Positions 1 through 9,335 of a stretch of 60,000 nt of DNA are shown here, piece after piece. Numbering within the stretch: position 1 is the stretch's first letter; every line of letters begins with the position of its first letter. The position numbers and the translations under genes are program-made. The DNA is from Saprospiraceae bacterium (GTDB lineage: Bacteria; Bacteroidota; Bacteroidia; Chitinophagales; Saprospiraceae): positions 1-60,000 of the forward strand of contig JADKAE010000010.1 of NCBI GenBank assembly GCA_016715405.1, given 5' to 3'. The notes under the pieces were generated by a model. It ran no database searches. It saw only the letters and a program-made list of their open reading frames with translations, and had not been told where the DNA came from.

Positions 1-2
1 GC

Positions 3-596
3 TGCATCCAAAGCGTAGAGTATAAAAACGGCGAACCCGTGGATATCGCTGATGAAAAACGCGCGCAGTTTAAAACCCGCAACGGCCGCACCGTGCTCGA
101 CGGCGGCGGCGTAAAACCCGATATTTATCTCGACGCAGAAACGGATATTCCCGTAGTAAAAGCGCTATTGGAACAACATTTCATTTTCGATTATGTGACG
201 CAATTCTGCCTCAAAAACGAAACGATCTCGGCCGTAGAAGATTTCCGGTTTACAAACTGGAGCGATTTTATGCAGTTCCTCGGCCAGCGCAATTTTGAAT
301 ACGACCTGGAGAGCGAAAAACTGCTCAAACAACTCAAGGAAAAAAGCGGTAAAGAAGGTTTTTCACTCGACGCTGAAATAAAAACCATGGAAGGCAAAAT
401 CAAGGCCTCCAAACAAAGCGATATTGAAAAACACAAGCAGGTTATTACCAATATTTTGGAGAAAGAAATCGCCGGGCGCTATTATTACCAGCGCGGCAAA
501 ACGCAGATGGGCCTGCGCAACGACCAGGAAATTTCACAGGCTATCGAGGTGCTGCGCGATCCGGCCAGGTATAATAAACTCTTGGGAAAGAAGTGA
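3..596 (+). CDS. S41-family C-terminal processing peptidase, 3' part
   Basis: This is the C-terminal end of a tail-specific (CTP/S41) serine protease; the gene begins before the window. The frame is open from base 3. It starts with C-I-Q-S-V-E-Y, the usual end of the S41 'SGRxIQ' strand, and then has T-R-N-G-R-T-V-L-D-G-G-G-V-K-P-D, a motif typical of Bacteroidota S41 proteases just after the catalytic core. The Ser/Lys catalytic residues would lie upstream and are not visible. The remaining 150 or so residues are a charged, helical C-terminal extension, common in exported versions of this family. An internal GTG at 39 is not the real start. The family call is firm; substrate and localisation are inferred from the family (periplasmic). 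Confidence 0.85.
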   Translation, partial: CIQSVEYKNGEPVDIADEKRAQFKTRNGRTVLDGGGVKPDIYLDAETDIPVVKALLEQHFIFDYVTQFCLKNETISAVEDFRFTNWSDFMQFLGQRNFEYDLESEKLLKQLKEKSGKEGFSLDAEIKTMEGKIKASKQSDIEKHKQVITNILEKEIAGRYYYQRGKTQMGLRNDQEISQAIEVLRDPARYNKLLGKK

Positions 597-600
597 TTTT

Positions 601-686
601 TTTACCGCAGAGTTAAATAGAGGAAACAATTGACGCAGGCCCTGAAATTTTGACTCTGTGACACCCCGTTTAACTCTGTGGTAAAA
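601..686. repeat. CGCAGAG-type inverted repeat
   Basis: The arms are 601-616 and 670-685. They pair at 15 of 16 positions and share the core ACCGCAGAGTTAA / TTAACTCTGTGGT. A second member with the same core lies at 46418-46522. It follows the stop of the protease gene directly, so it could also work as a terminator or RNA-stabilising hairpin. Confidence 0.7.
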
Positions 687-785
687 TTTCACTGATGGTA
701 GTAAACGATCACTATCCTGTATCTCATCTGGGTACTCGAAGCCTGCTCCGGCGCACCGTCTCCGCCACAAAATCCAGTATCTCCT

Positions 786-803
786 GCCGCCGGCTTTAGC
801 GGC
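786..803. repeat. GC-rich mini-palindrome at a gene end
   Basis: Five-base arms GCCGC / GCGGC flank CGGCTTTA. On the minus strand the element supplies the stop codon of the 796-1448 gene. The same frame continues past that stop for about 23 plausible residues (RQEILDFVAETV and on), as if the element interrupts the original C-terminus. See the mini-palindrome finding. Confidence 0.4.
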
Positions 804-1448
804 GTACGCGTGGCGCTTCCCAGGAAGTTTCGTTGGGTATATCCACATAAAACATGCAATTTCCACCACCCATTTCGTGGTAAAAATTGATGCGCAAATC
901 GCCTTCAACATAAGTGATAGTCCCCGCCCGAAAAGTCCCCTCGTATTCGATTTTTCGCCCGAATTGCGCTGCCATTTTTTTGAATATTTTTTCTCTTAAA
1001 ATTAAATCTTCATTGGGTATTTCATTGCCGAAGCCATCCCGGTATACAATCGGCTCCTCTGAATTGCTTCTTTCAGATTGGGGAGGTTCTTCAGGGGCTT
1101 TTTTAGGCGGTTGTACCCCTTTTTTATATTTTTTAAATAAAATGACGTGCTTCCCGCCATGCGGGTGGTCAATTTCTATGCGGTAGTCGCCGGGACTAAT
1201 CTCCAGCGTATACCACAATATTTGAATACTGCCGTTGAGGCGGTCAGTGACGAGGCGGTCGTCAATAACCGCATTTTTTTGCACTCAATAAGCTGGATAT
1301 TGCCGTAACCAGCGCCACCGTATTGCGGGAGCCAGATGATGAGCTGCTGGCAGTCGGGGTAATGCACAAACCGGGCTTTTATCTCTTCGCCGCCAGGTGG
1401 TTCATTGGTTATTTCGCCCAGTTCTATGATGCCGTAGTAAGGTTGCAT
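796..1448 (-). CDS. hypothetical protein (frame break inside)
   Basis: I do not recognise the family. Two minus-strand frames, from 1448 and from about 1284, join into one protein of about 217 residues if a single base is added to the seven-T run at 1274-1280; this turns ECKKM into ECKKNAVIDD and keeps an even reading. The N-terminal half is rich in beta-type sequence. The middle has a Lys/Pro/Glu-rich linker (KKGVQPPKKAPEEPPQ), and the C-terminal part has alternating hydrophobic strands. There is no signal peptide or membrane segment. The stop lies in a mini-palindrome at 786-803, and about 23 further in-frame sense codons follow it. It is a stand-alone gene, with the large propeller protein upstream on the same strand. 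Confidence 0.5.
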
Positions 1449-1524
1449 GACTTTAAATTGGGTGCGTAATAGACATGTTGAAAGTAGTATTTTTTGTCGA
1501 ATGGTAGTTAATTAATTTATCCTT

Positions 1525-1622
1525 CACGCCGTCAAGTTTTAGGCATGGCCTGAGCGATGGCGCGAATCCCGCCAAAGGCGGAGGCAAAATCGGAACACTC
1601 ATGCCCATGACTTGACGGCGTG
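1525..1622. repeat. 98-bp palindromic element with a nested mini-palindrome
   Basis: Perfect 12-bp ends CACGCCGTCAAG (1525-1536) and CTTGACGGCGTG (1611-1622) flank weaker inner pairing, around AGGCATG. A small hairpin CCGCC-AAA-GGCGG sits inside. It lies 24 bases after the stop of the propeller gene (1647-5336, minus strand), so it may act as a terminator, or be a non-autonomous repeat. Confidence 0.65.
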
Positions 1623-1646
1623 CGATATAAAAGCTATTTTATTGTT

Positions 1647-4600
1647 TTAATAAATAGGGTGTAAACGCACCAGTCCGCGGCTGTGGAATGCCACATAGAG
1701 GCTTTTATCCGTTGGATTGGTATAGGGGTCGTACCAGCCGGCAATGGGCCGGCCCGGCATGGCTCTTACATCGAGGATACGCGTCCAGTATTTTCCATCT
1801 TGCGAATAAAAAACGCCGGCTATTCCCATAGCAAAGCGGATGGCATTGTTTTCGCGGTAAAAGATCATATCATTTAGTATGGAGGCATCTTTGTTTTCGT
1901 GCAAATTGCGTGTTTCGGCGTACAAAAAATTGCCCCCTTCGGTGAGAAGACTGTCGAGTTGTTTTTCGGGCCACCATTGCAATCCGCCATTGTCAGTCCG
2001 CTTTATTCCATCATTGTCAAGGAGGTATATTTCATCGGGGTTATAAGGATTGGCAAAAAAGCGGATTGCCTGATTGGCCCCATTGCCGGGTACAATTTTA
2101 TCCCAACTATCCAATTCGCCGTTAGCATTTTTGAGACTCACCCATAAACTGATCCCATCTCCAACGAAGAATGAGGGATTAGAATGGCCACCGCTGGCTT
2201 GGTATACGTCGACACTATTCGGCAGAAAAGTCTTTTTATTATTGAGCGTATCGCCAACGATAGAAAATGCATCTGTTCTTCCGCTTTTATCGCAGGTATT
2301 TTTGGCGCGGATAAGCACTTTTTTGTCAACCACTTTTTCCTTATTGACCAAAATGTAGCTGCCATTAGCATCTTTTTTGTACAATTCCATAATGGTAAAG
2401 TAATCGCCATGCATTTGGGATTGCTCGTTTGGCATTGTCAATACAAGTGGCCTGGCGCCTTCCAAAACATTCCAGCTAACAGCGTACTTATTAATTCCTT
2501 CGGGATAGGGGATATTGATATCAGGATTATTGCGGGCATCAGGATTGGCGCCTGGTTTGCCTGTCCAGATATCGAACAAATTAGAGCGGGGCATAAGGCG
2601 TAATACTCTTTTTTGGGCGGGATCGACAAACCATGCATCGCAGTCACCACAGCCACCGGCAGCATCGTACCAGGTTTGACCGCCATCAGGACTGAAGAAA
2701 TCATCGTTATGTGTCGCCCCAAAATAAAGTGACGGTGGTTGATACCTTAGTGTACTTGATCCAGGAATACCGACAATATTGATCAAATGCTGATTATTGG
2801 GTCCGTATTCGGGCGATGACCAGGTCTGCCCTCCATCTTCACTCAGATAAATCCCGCCGTCATTGGCCATCCAAATGCGTCCCAACAGATATTTATTCAG
2901 CTCAAAATTCATATTATAAGGGGATGGCTGATCAGAGGCTTTTAGCGTTAGGTTGAAATCGGGACTAACAGCCAGGTCATGAGGGTCGACATGAACAAAT
3001 TGGTCTCTTTTTCCGCTTCTTTTACTTTCAGAAGCATCGACGCCACACAAACGGTGCCAACTATTATTAGTGGGCATGCCTTCACTGACATGTACTTTGC
3101 TATCATCGGAAAAAAACAACAGATATCCGTTATCTGTATTTTGTGTATAAACATAAATGACACCACTATAATCACCTGTAGAATAGATTGGCGGGCCCGG
3201 TAATTGGGAAAAAGTACCCGTAGTTAAGTTGCCTTTCCAAATGGTTCCCCGGTAACCACATTTAATTTCTTCTTTGCAGTTGGGGCCACCACAACATTTA
3301 TCCCCATCATTGATCGTTGCGCTCCAATAAGTGGGGCCATTTGGTATAGATTGAACGCCCAAGGGTGCAACAAGAAAGATTTCATCTGAGGTACCAGGAA
3401 TGAAAGTCATGATCTGACCGTTATTTTGGGATCCAAGGCTGCTTAACCATTTATCAGCACCAACTGTACTCCCACAGCAATTATCTGGAAATCCCGTATC
3501 CCATTTAGTCCATTGTTCCTTGTCAAAGGGGGAATACCAGATAATGCTGCTACCACCTGCTCTCCCTGCAGCTGCTATACCACGGTTTCTGCGCGGCTTA
3601 TCACTGATAGCTACGTGCCATAATTCCGATTCTCCGGAAGGGTCAACAAGCAATGTATCCCAAACGCCACCTCCATCGTCACTGTATGCAATATATTCAC
3701 ATCCTCCGGCTGCATAAATACGGTCGTGGTTGAGCGGATCAAATAACAATTGGGAGGCACTCTTATTCATGCCGTCGCAATGGAATTGGAATACTAATTG
3801 CCAGTCCGTACCACCGTTTAAAGAGCGGTATACCCCCGTGCTATTAGCCGATGGCTTGCGGAAATCTGTGCCCGTAGCAGCCAACACTAAGTTGGCATTT
3901 TCAGGGGAAACGACTACGTCAGTCATGACGGGCACGTTTAAAGTATTAGCTGGGTCTTTACCGGGAGGCGGCTGAATTTGGGCGCATTGCTTCCAACGAA
4001 CAGAGTAGTCATCAGATCTCCAAACACCCCCTTTCTGAGCAACCCCATATAACACCCTGCCAGAAGCATTAACTGAAACATCCACTACTTGCCAGTTGTG
4101 CCTGGGCTTCCAGAAGAAGTCAAACATGCGCTTACCAGTACCGACGGAGGATATGTGTTCAATAGTCAGCGAGCCTTCTTTGGAGGTCCAGCAGGTAGGA
4201 GCATGAAAGATTTTTTTGCCCGTTACTCCTGTCACATTATCCATTTTCCAGAAACCGGTAGTATGAGAAAAGACAAGCAGTTCATCGTTTGGCCCCCGGG
4301 CGGCTATATGTTCTTCCGAGTTGAGCATCCAATCGCATACTTCGGACAGGATCTTATTACTTGTTTGCTGCGATACATTCTCTACAATCCATACATTATC
4401 AATGGGTTCGTGTCGGAAGACCATTAATTCCCCGTTAGGTGATTTGCCTGCAAGTACAGTCGATTTGTTATTGCCATAATTCCATTGTGCCATCCTGCTA
4501 TCAATCTGCTGGTTGGTCTTCTGAGTGATGTTCGAAACCGTCCAGTTTGTAGCAGGAGTATAATAAAAGATAAGTACTTCTTTATTTGGGGAAATAACTG

Positions 4601-5336
4601 CCAACTTTTCTACTACAGGATTCTGCCCATCCGTCCAACTAATGGGAGCATCTCCAATTTTTTGACTGGTTAATTGTGTAACATTGACACTACTCCATTG
4701 TCCATTGGTTTGTCTGAAGCACACAATTAGGTCGTTGTTTGGGGCTCTCCCGGCCACATGCTCCACGTATTTATTCCCATTAGCAACAACCCAGGCCGTC
4801 AGCGCCCCTTGTACTTTGATGTGGGTAATGGACGACACATTTTCAACCGTCCAATCCGATCCGGTATGCCATGAGAATACAAGCACATCCCCACTGGGCG
4901 ATGGCACTGCAACTCTTTCTTTGGTAACCCCATCTTCTTCCAGAAACCATGCACATGGGCGTTCGATAGCAACCTTTTCTTTCGTTTTCTCGAAAACGTT
5001 TACAGCCTTCCAGTTAATCCCTTCGTATTTATAGAAAGTCATCAACTGACCTTCCTGATTTGCGGCGGCAATATGATCAACCATTACATTCCCATTTAGG
5101 ATACTCCAGCTTGCAGCCGGCCCTATTGCATATTCCGTGCCACTGGCCGAAATAGCCATGAGTATACCCGATGGAGAGTTATTGAAGCCTCCATTTTGCA
5201 TGGTAGATAGGGTGATATCCTGCACCTGAATATTACCTGTATACGGACCGGGCCCTTTTAGGGGTACGCATGAAATGTCAATAAACAGACATAGGATTGT
5301 TCCCATTAAAAAACTAAAGTGGATTAGCTTTTTCAT
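1647..5336 (-). CDS. large exported protein with an N-terminal lectin-like propeller and C-terminal Asp-box (sortilin/BNR) propeller
   Basis: The protein has 1229 residues. It starts MKKLIHFSFLMGTILCLF, a signal peptide; a Cys follows at about residue 23, but the preceding residues (D-I-S) are a poor lipobox. Residues of about 60-425 hold roughly seven copies of a 50-residue unit of the type PNxELLVF...W.V.NVT..T..KI, which reads as a seven-bladed propeller. From about 430 to the end there are many Asp-boxes (SDDGGGVWD, SEDGGQTWS, SPDGGQTWYD, TDNGGLQWW), as in VPS10/sortilin and BNR sialidase-like propellers, plus Cys-rich loops. No catalytic sialidase residues can be assigned with confidence. 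A surface-binding or glycan-related role is inference. The frame is unbroken. Confidence 0.75.
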   Translation of the reverse strand: MKKLIHFSFLMGTILCLFIDISCVPLKGPGPYTGNIQVQDITLSTMQNGGFNNSPSGILMAISASGTEYAIGPAASWSILNGNVMVDHIAAANQEGQLMTFYKYEGINWKAVNVFEKTKEKVAIERPCAWFLEEDGVTKERVAVPSPSGDVLVFSWHTGSDWTVENVSSITHIKVQGALTAWVVANGNKYVEHVAGRAPNNDLIVCFRQTNGQWSSVNVTQLTSQKIGDAPISWTDGQNPVVEKLAVISPNKEVLIFYYTPATNWTVSNITQKTNQQIDSRMAQWNYGNNKSTVLAGKSPNGELMVFRHEPIDNVWIVENVSQQTSNKILSEVCDWMLNSEEHIAARGPNDELLVFSHTTGFWKMDNVTGVTGKKIFHAPTCWTSKEGSLTIEHISSVGTGKRMFDFFWKPRHNWQVVDVSVNASGRVLYGVAQKGGVWRSDDYSVRWKQCAQIQPPPGKDPANTLNVPVMTDVVVSPENANLVLAATGTDFRKPSANSTGVYRSLNGGTDWQLVFQFHCDGMNKSASQLLFDPLNHDRIYAAGGCEYIAYSDDGGGVWDTLLVDPSGESELWHVAISDKPRRNRGIAAAGRAGGSSIIWYSPFDKEQWTKWDTGFPDNCCGSTVGADKWLSSLGSQNNGQIMTFIPGTSDEIFLVAPLGVQSIPNGPTYWSATINDGDKCCGGPNCKEEIKCGYRGTIWKGNLTTGTFSQLPGPPIYSTGDYSGVIYVYTQNTDNGYLLFFSDDSKVHVSEGMPTNNSWHRLCGVDASESKRSGKRDQFVHVDPHDLAVSPDFNLTLKASDQPSPYNMNFELNKYLLGRIWMANDGGIYLSEDGGQTWSSPEYGPNNQHLINIVGIPGSSTLRYQPPSLYFGATHNDDFFSPDGGQTWYDAAGGCGDCDAWFVDPAQKRVLRLMPRSNLFDIWTGKPGANPDARNNPDINIPYPEGINKYAVSWNVLEGARPLVLTMPNEQSQMHGDYFTIMELYKKDANGSYILVNKEKVVDKKVLIRAKNTCDKSGRTDAFSIVGDTLNNKKTFLPNSVDVYQASGGHSNPSFFVGDGISLWVSLKNANGELDSWDKIVPGNGANQAIRFFANPYNPDEIYLLDNDGIKRTDNGGLQWWPEKQLDSLLTEGGNFLYAETRNLHENKDASILNDMIFYRENNAIRFAMGIAGVFYSQDGKYWTRILDVRAMPGRPIAGWYDPYTNPTDKSLYVAFHSRGLVRLHPIY

Positions 5337-5550
5337 TTTCGGGGATATTTTAAGTTCAACGCTGCAATAAATTCAGGGATTATTGGCGACTAATCAATGA
5401 CTTGTATCAATGGCACTTTGCAATGCACAAATAACATCATATACGCTTTCCGTTATGGGTTCGTATGCGTTTTCTCTGTGATGCTGACGCACTAAATTTA
5501 ATTTATCAACCATTGATCTGGTAATGCAACCAGGCATACAAGCCGTATAA

Positions 5551-5566
5551 AAGACAAAATTGTCTT
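5551..5566. promoter_or_regulatory. 16-bp perfect palindrome over the tryptophan dioxygenase promoter
   Basis: AAGACAA-AA-TTGTCTT: seven-base arms with a two-base centre. It overlaps the -33 TTG (5560-5562) of the promoter at 5560-5586, so a bound protein would block RNA polymerase. No regulator gene is adjacent. Confidence 0.5.
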
Positions 5567-5586
5567 AATAAAATTGCGTACCTTTG
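5560..5586 (+). promoter_or_regulatory. promoter of tryptophan 2,3-dioxygenase
   Basis: TTG at 5560-5562 and TACCTTTG at 5579-5586 fit the Bacteroidota -33/-7 pattern, although the 16-bp spacer is short. The start codon is at 5610. Confidence 0.55.
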
Positions 5587-5609
5587 GCCTACGATAAAAG
5601 CCGCTAACC

Positions 5610-6582
5610 ATGCCAACCGAAACCATTTTGTCGGCACTGCGCGACAAATACGGCCACTTGCATCAGGATGCCGACGTATACCTCAAGGGGCTCCTATACG
5701 CCAAACCCATCACTTACTGGGATTATGTAGAAGTGGATGCACTGCTCTCGCTCCAACATCCCCGCACCGACTTCGCCGACGAATATGTGTTCATTGTGTA
5801 CCACCAGATCACCGAGTTGTCGCTGCGCCTGTTGATACACGAATTAGAACAAGTCACCGGCACTAACCAACCGACCGAGCAGCAAATGATTACCAAGGTC
5901 AAACGCGTAAATCGCTATACTGAACTGCTTATCAATTCATTCGATATCATGCGCGAGGGGATGAGCTACGACGATTACAACGAATTCCGCCACGCCCTGA
6001 CCCCCGCCAGCGGATTCCAGAGCGCGCAATTCAGGCTGGCAGAGATACGCTGCACCCGCCTGGTCAACCTGCTCACCCGCACCGGCAAGCAAAACCTCGC
6101 CGAGGATGCAACCGTCAGCGACCAGTTTGAATATATTTATTGGAAAATGGCAGGCACCGACCACGCTACCGGGCAGCAATCGCTCACTATGCGCCTTTTA
6201 TTGAAAAATACCAACCTTCTTTTATCCAACTGGCTACCCAACTGCGCGGCGGCACACTCGAAGAGCAAGCACTGCGCCTCGAAAAAGCCGGCCAATTAGG
6301 CCCCGAGCTACGCGATCTGCTGCGCCGCTTCGACCAGCTTTTTAATATCGAATGGCCCCTGGTGCACCTGCGCACCGCCGAGTATTATCTCGACAGCAAA
6401 GGCGAAAATAAAGCCGCTACCGGCGGCAGCGAGTGGAAGAAGTATCTCCACCCCAATATCAGCAACGCCGCTTTTTTCCCACTTTATGGAGTGAGGAGGA
6501 AAAGGCGAACTGGGCGACCGGGAGGGGAGGGAGGGAGGGGGAGAGGGAGGGAGGGAGAGAGGGAGATAATTTTGTGATCTAA
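5610..6582 (+). CDS. kynA: tryptophan 2,3-dioxygenase (two frame breaks)
   Basis: This heme enzyme opens the indole ring of L-tryptophan to give N-formylkynurenine, the first step of the kynurenine route; it is cytosolic. The N-terminal part has the family's helical core (YWDYVEVDALLSLQ, DEYVFIVYHQITEL with the heme-side His, FRHALTPASGFQSAQFR). The frame breaks at the four-T run 6196-6199, where one added base gives LTMRLFIEKYQPSFIQLATQL. It breaks again in the T/C run 6472-6480, where one added base restores the usual end FFPTLWSEEEKANW. The repaired protein has about 324 residues. It ends in an odd Gly/Arg/Glu tail made by a GGGA-rich stretch at 6514-6565. No other kynurenine gene is nearby. 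Confidence 0.85.
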
Positions 6583-6587
6583 AGCTA

Positions 6588-6626
6588 AACCCTCATAAAC
6601 CCATAAACCCATAAACCCTCATAAAC
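6588..6626. repeat. tandem-word array, CATAAACC
   Basis: Four to five copies of (C)CATAAACC / CTCATAAACC lie between the dioxygenase stop and the E1 promoter. A similar run is at 33737-33772. It belongs to the window-wide class of short intergenic word arrays. Confidence 0.6.
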
Positions 6627-6637
6627 TCCAAAATCAC

Positions 6638-6645
6638 TATCTTTG
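6638..6645 (+). promoter_or_regulatory. -7 element of the E1 dehydrogenase gene
   Basis: TATCTTTG matches TAnnTTTG exactly and lies 24 bases before the TTG start at 6669. No clear -33 TTG was found. Confidence 0.5.
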
Positions 6646-6668
6646 CCCCATACAACTGCTTTGACAAA

Positions 6669-9071
6669 TTGAAAAAGAAAAACCCTGCCGTCCGGCTTCC
6701 CATGGGGGCGACCGTTGAAGAAGTCCTGCACGACTACTATATCTGTTGCATGAGCAGAGAGGTGAGTCTGTACCTGCGCCGCGATGTACTTACTGGCCGC
6801 GCTAAATTTGGTGTAGCTGACGACGGTAAGGAGCTTTTTCAAATAGCAATGGCTAAGCAATTTCGCAAGGGCGATTTCCGGGCCGACTACTACCGGGGCC
6901 ACACCCTGCTGCTGGCCCTCGATATCTGCACCGTAGAAGATTTGTTTGCCCAACTGTACGCCGACAGCGAAAATGACCCCTTCTCCTACGGCCGCCAAAT
7001 GAACAATCACCATGCTACTCCACTGATAGACGAACACGGCAACTGGCTCAACCACCTCGAACGCTACAACCTCTCTTCCGATATCTCTACGACCGGCGGG
7101 CAAGTGGCGCGCGGACTTGGGCTGGCATTTGCCTCTAAAAAATACCGCGAAAATCAGGAACTGTCGGATACCCCTTTTTCCGACAACGGCAACGAAGTAT
7201 GCTTTTGCATCATCGGTGATGCCAGCACCTCTGAAGGCGCTTTTTGGGAAACCGTCAACGCCGCGGGCGTATTGCAGGTGCCGCTCACCATCACCATCTC
7301 CGACGACGGCTACGGCATCTCGGTGCCCAAATCGTACCAAACCACCAAAGAAAGTATCTCCGACGTATTACAGGGTTTTGCCGCCACCGACGAAACCAAA
7401 GGCATCGATATTCACAAAGTAAAAGGCTGGGACTACCCGGCCCTCTGCGAAGCCTACAGCCGGGGCACCCAACGCGCCAGAGAAGACCATGCCCCCGTGG
7501 TGTTCCACATCGAAGAACTCACCCAGCCACAAGGGCACTCCACCTCCGGCTCGCACGAGCGCTATAAATCCAAAGAAAGGCTGGAATGGGAAGCCGAATA
7601 CGACTGCAACGTGCAATTCCGCCAATGGATCCTAGCCAACGGCGTCGCTACCGAAGAAGCCCTGGCCGACCTCGAAAAGCAGGCCGACGACTTTGTCAAA
7701 GCCGGCCGCGACCGCGCCTGGAAGGCCTTCCGCGAGCCTATACAAGCACAGTGGAATACTGTCAATTCTCTGTTTGACAGCCTGGCCGCACAACATCCCG
7801 ACAATACCCGGGTAAGCCGCCTGCGCGACGAGGTTAAGGGGCTGGTAAATCCGTTTTACGCTGAATTGGTGAAGGCCGCCAGGCAGCTATTATACGCCCT
7901 GCGCGGCCACGACGGCCCGGAGATAGCCGAACTGCGCCGCTTTGTAGAAGAATCACACGCCGTTGCCCAGCGACGCTTTCACGCCAACCTTTACAGCGAG
8001 TCGCCGCGGGCAGCATTGAAAGTACCCCATGTAACGCCCATATATTCTGATGATTCCCCCGTCAAAAACGGCTTCGAGGTCATCAACGCCTTTTTTGACA
8101 AAATGCTGGAGAAAAACCCCGCCTTTTACGCCTTTGGAGAAGACCTCGGCAAAATCGGCGGCGTCAACCAGGGTTTTGCGGGCTTGCAGGACAAATACGG
8201 CGAAACCCGCGTATTCGACACCGGCATCCGGGAGTGGACTATCATCGGCCAGGCCATCGGCATGGCCATGCGCGGCCTGCGGCCCCTGGCAGAAATCCAA
8301 TACCTCGACTACCTCATCTACGCCTTCTCGCCGCTATCCGACGACCTGGCCAGTCTGCGCTACCGCACCAACGGCATCCAGGCCGCACCGGTTTTGATCC
8401 GCACGCGGGGGCACCGACTGGAGGGCATCTGGCACTCCGGTTCGCCGATGAGTATACTACTAGGAGGATTGCGGGGCATCTACATCCTCACCCCGCGCAA
8501 TTTTGTGCAGGCCGCCGGCTTGTACAACACAATGCTACAATCTGACGACCCTGCGCTGCTCATCGAATGCCTCAACGCTTACCGCCTCAAAGAGCGCCTG
8601 CCCGACAATATCGGCGAGTACACCGTGCCGCTCGGCACACCCGAAATACTGCGCCACGGCGCCGACGTCACCATAGTCACCTACGCCTCCTGCGTGCGCA
8701 TCGCCCAGTCAGCCATCGAAATGCTGGAAAACGACGGTATCGACGTAGAGCTCATCGACATACAAACACTTGTACCCTTCGACCTGCCGCATACCATCGT
8801 GGCCTCGCTGCAAAAAACCAACCGCATCGTTTTCCTCGACGAAGACTTACCCGGCGGGGCATCAGCTTATATGATGCAACAAGTGCTGGAAGTGCAAAAC
8901 GGCTACCGCTACCTCGACTCCCCGCCTGTGACAGTGACCGCCCAGCCCCACCGCCCGCCCTACGGAACGGATGGCGATTATTTCTCCAAGCCGAATGCGG
9001 AGGATGTGTACGATGCGGTGTTCAAGCTAATGATTGAAGCGGAGCCGGTACACGTTCTTCATCGGCTGTAA
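6669..9071 (+). CDS. 2-oxoacid dehydrogenase E1, alpha and beta subunits fused
   Basis: This is the thiamine-diphosphate decarboxylase component of a branched-chain (2-oxoisovalerate) or related 2-oxoacid dehydrogenase complex. It passes the acyl group to lipoyl-E2 and has 800 residues. The alpha half carries the TPP/Mg motif at about residue 182 (GDASTSEGAFWE, then SDDGYGIS). The beta half begins near residue 488 (FGEDLGKIGGVNQGF) and has the transketolase C-domain motif LIDIQTLVPFD. The fused layout is normal in Bacteroidota. The start is taken as TTG 6669, since TATCTTTG lies just upstream and no ATG precedes the conserved sequence; ATG 6702 is an alternative. E2 and E3 are not in the window. 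The last 50 bases overlap the convergent DUF433 gene. Confidence 0.88.
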   Translation: MKKKNPAVRLPMGATVEEVLHDYYICCMSREVSLYLRRDVLTGRAKFGVADDGKELFQIAMAKQFRKGDFRADYYRGHTLLLALDICTVEDLFAQLYADSENDPFSYGRQMNNHHATPLIDEHGNWLNHLERYNLSSDISTTGGQVARGLGLAFASKKYRENQELSDTPFSDNGNEVCFCIIGDASTSEGAFWETVNAAGVLQVPLTITISDDGYGISVPKSYQTTKESISDVLQGFAATDETKGIDIHKVKGWDYPALCEAYSRGTQRAREDHAPVVFHIEELTQPQGHSTSGSHERYKSKERLEWEAEYDCNVQFRQWILANGVATEEALADLEKQADDFVKAGRDRAWKAFREPIQAQWNTVNSLFDSLAAQHPDNTRVSRLRDEVKGLVNPFYAELVKAARQLLYALRGHDGPEIAELRRFVEESHAVAQRRFHANLYSESPRAALKVPHVTPIYSDDSPVKNGFEVINAFFDKMLEKNPAFYAFGEDLGKIGGVNQGFAGLQDKYGETRVFDTGIREWTIIGQAIGMAMRGLRPLAEIQYLDYLIYAFSPLSDDLASLRYRTNGIQAAPVLIRTRGHRLEGIWHSGSPMSILLGGLRGIYILTPRNFVQAAGLYNTMLQSDDPALLIECLNAYRLKERLPDNIGEYTVPLGTPEILRHGADVTIVTYASCVRIAQSAIEMLENDGIDVELIDIQTLVPFDLPHTIVASLQKTNRIVFLDEDLPGGASAYMMQQVLEVQNGYRYLDSPPVTVTAQPHRPPYGTDGDYFSKPNAEDVYDAVFKLMIEAEPVHVLHRL

Positions 9072-9276
9072 ACGCGTAGTGTTTTTCTAATATCTCGATC
9101 AACTGTATAACTTGCTCTCGCTGTACAGAAGGAAAGTCGTTGAGAAACTCTTCGATTGTATCTCCACTTTTTAAGTAGTCAAACAGAATTTTTACGGGTA
9201 CACGTGTCCTTGCAAAAACGGGCGTTCCGCTTTGTATATCGGGGGAAATGGTAATAATGTCTGCAAGAGTTGCCAT
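9022..9276 (-). CDS. DUF433 protein (antitoxin-like)
   Basis: The protein has 84 residues and matches the DUF433 pattern: ITISPDIQSGTPVFARTRVPV, then LFDYLKSGDTIEEFLNDFP, then a helical end. DUF433 proteins are winged-helix-type antitoxins, often next to a PIN-like (Mut7-C/DUF5615) toxin. No such partner is present: downstream on this strand is only the antisense of the E1 gene. The 3' end overlaps the end of E1 by 50 bases, tail to tail. It may be an orphan, or its toxin may lie elsewhere. The family assignment is good; function in this cell is inferred. Confidence 0.75.
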   Translation of the reverse strand: MATLADIITISPDIQSGTPVFARTRVPVKILFDYLKSGDTIEEFLNDFPSVQREQVIQLIEILEKHYAFTADEERVPAPLQSLA

Positions 9277-9335
9277 AGAACTTAGGTATTATTACAAAGT
9301 AACGCTTTTTTTTGAATTCTTCAAAATAGGCGTAC

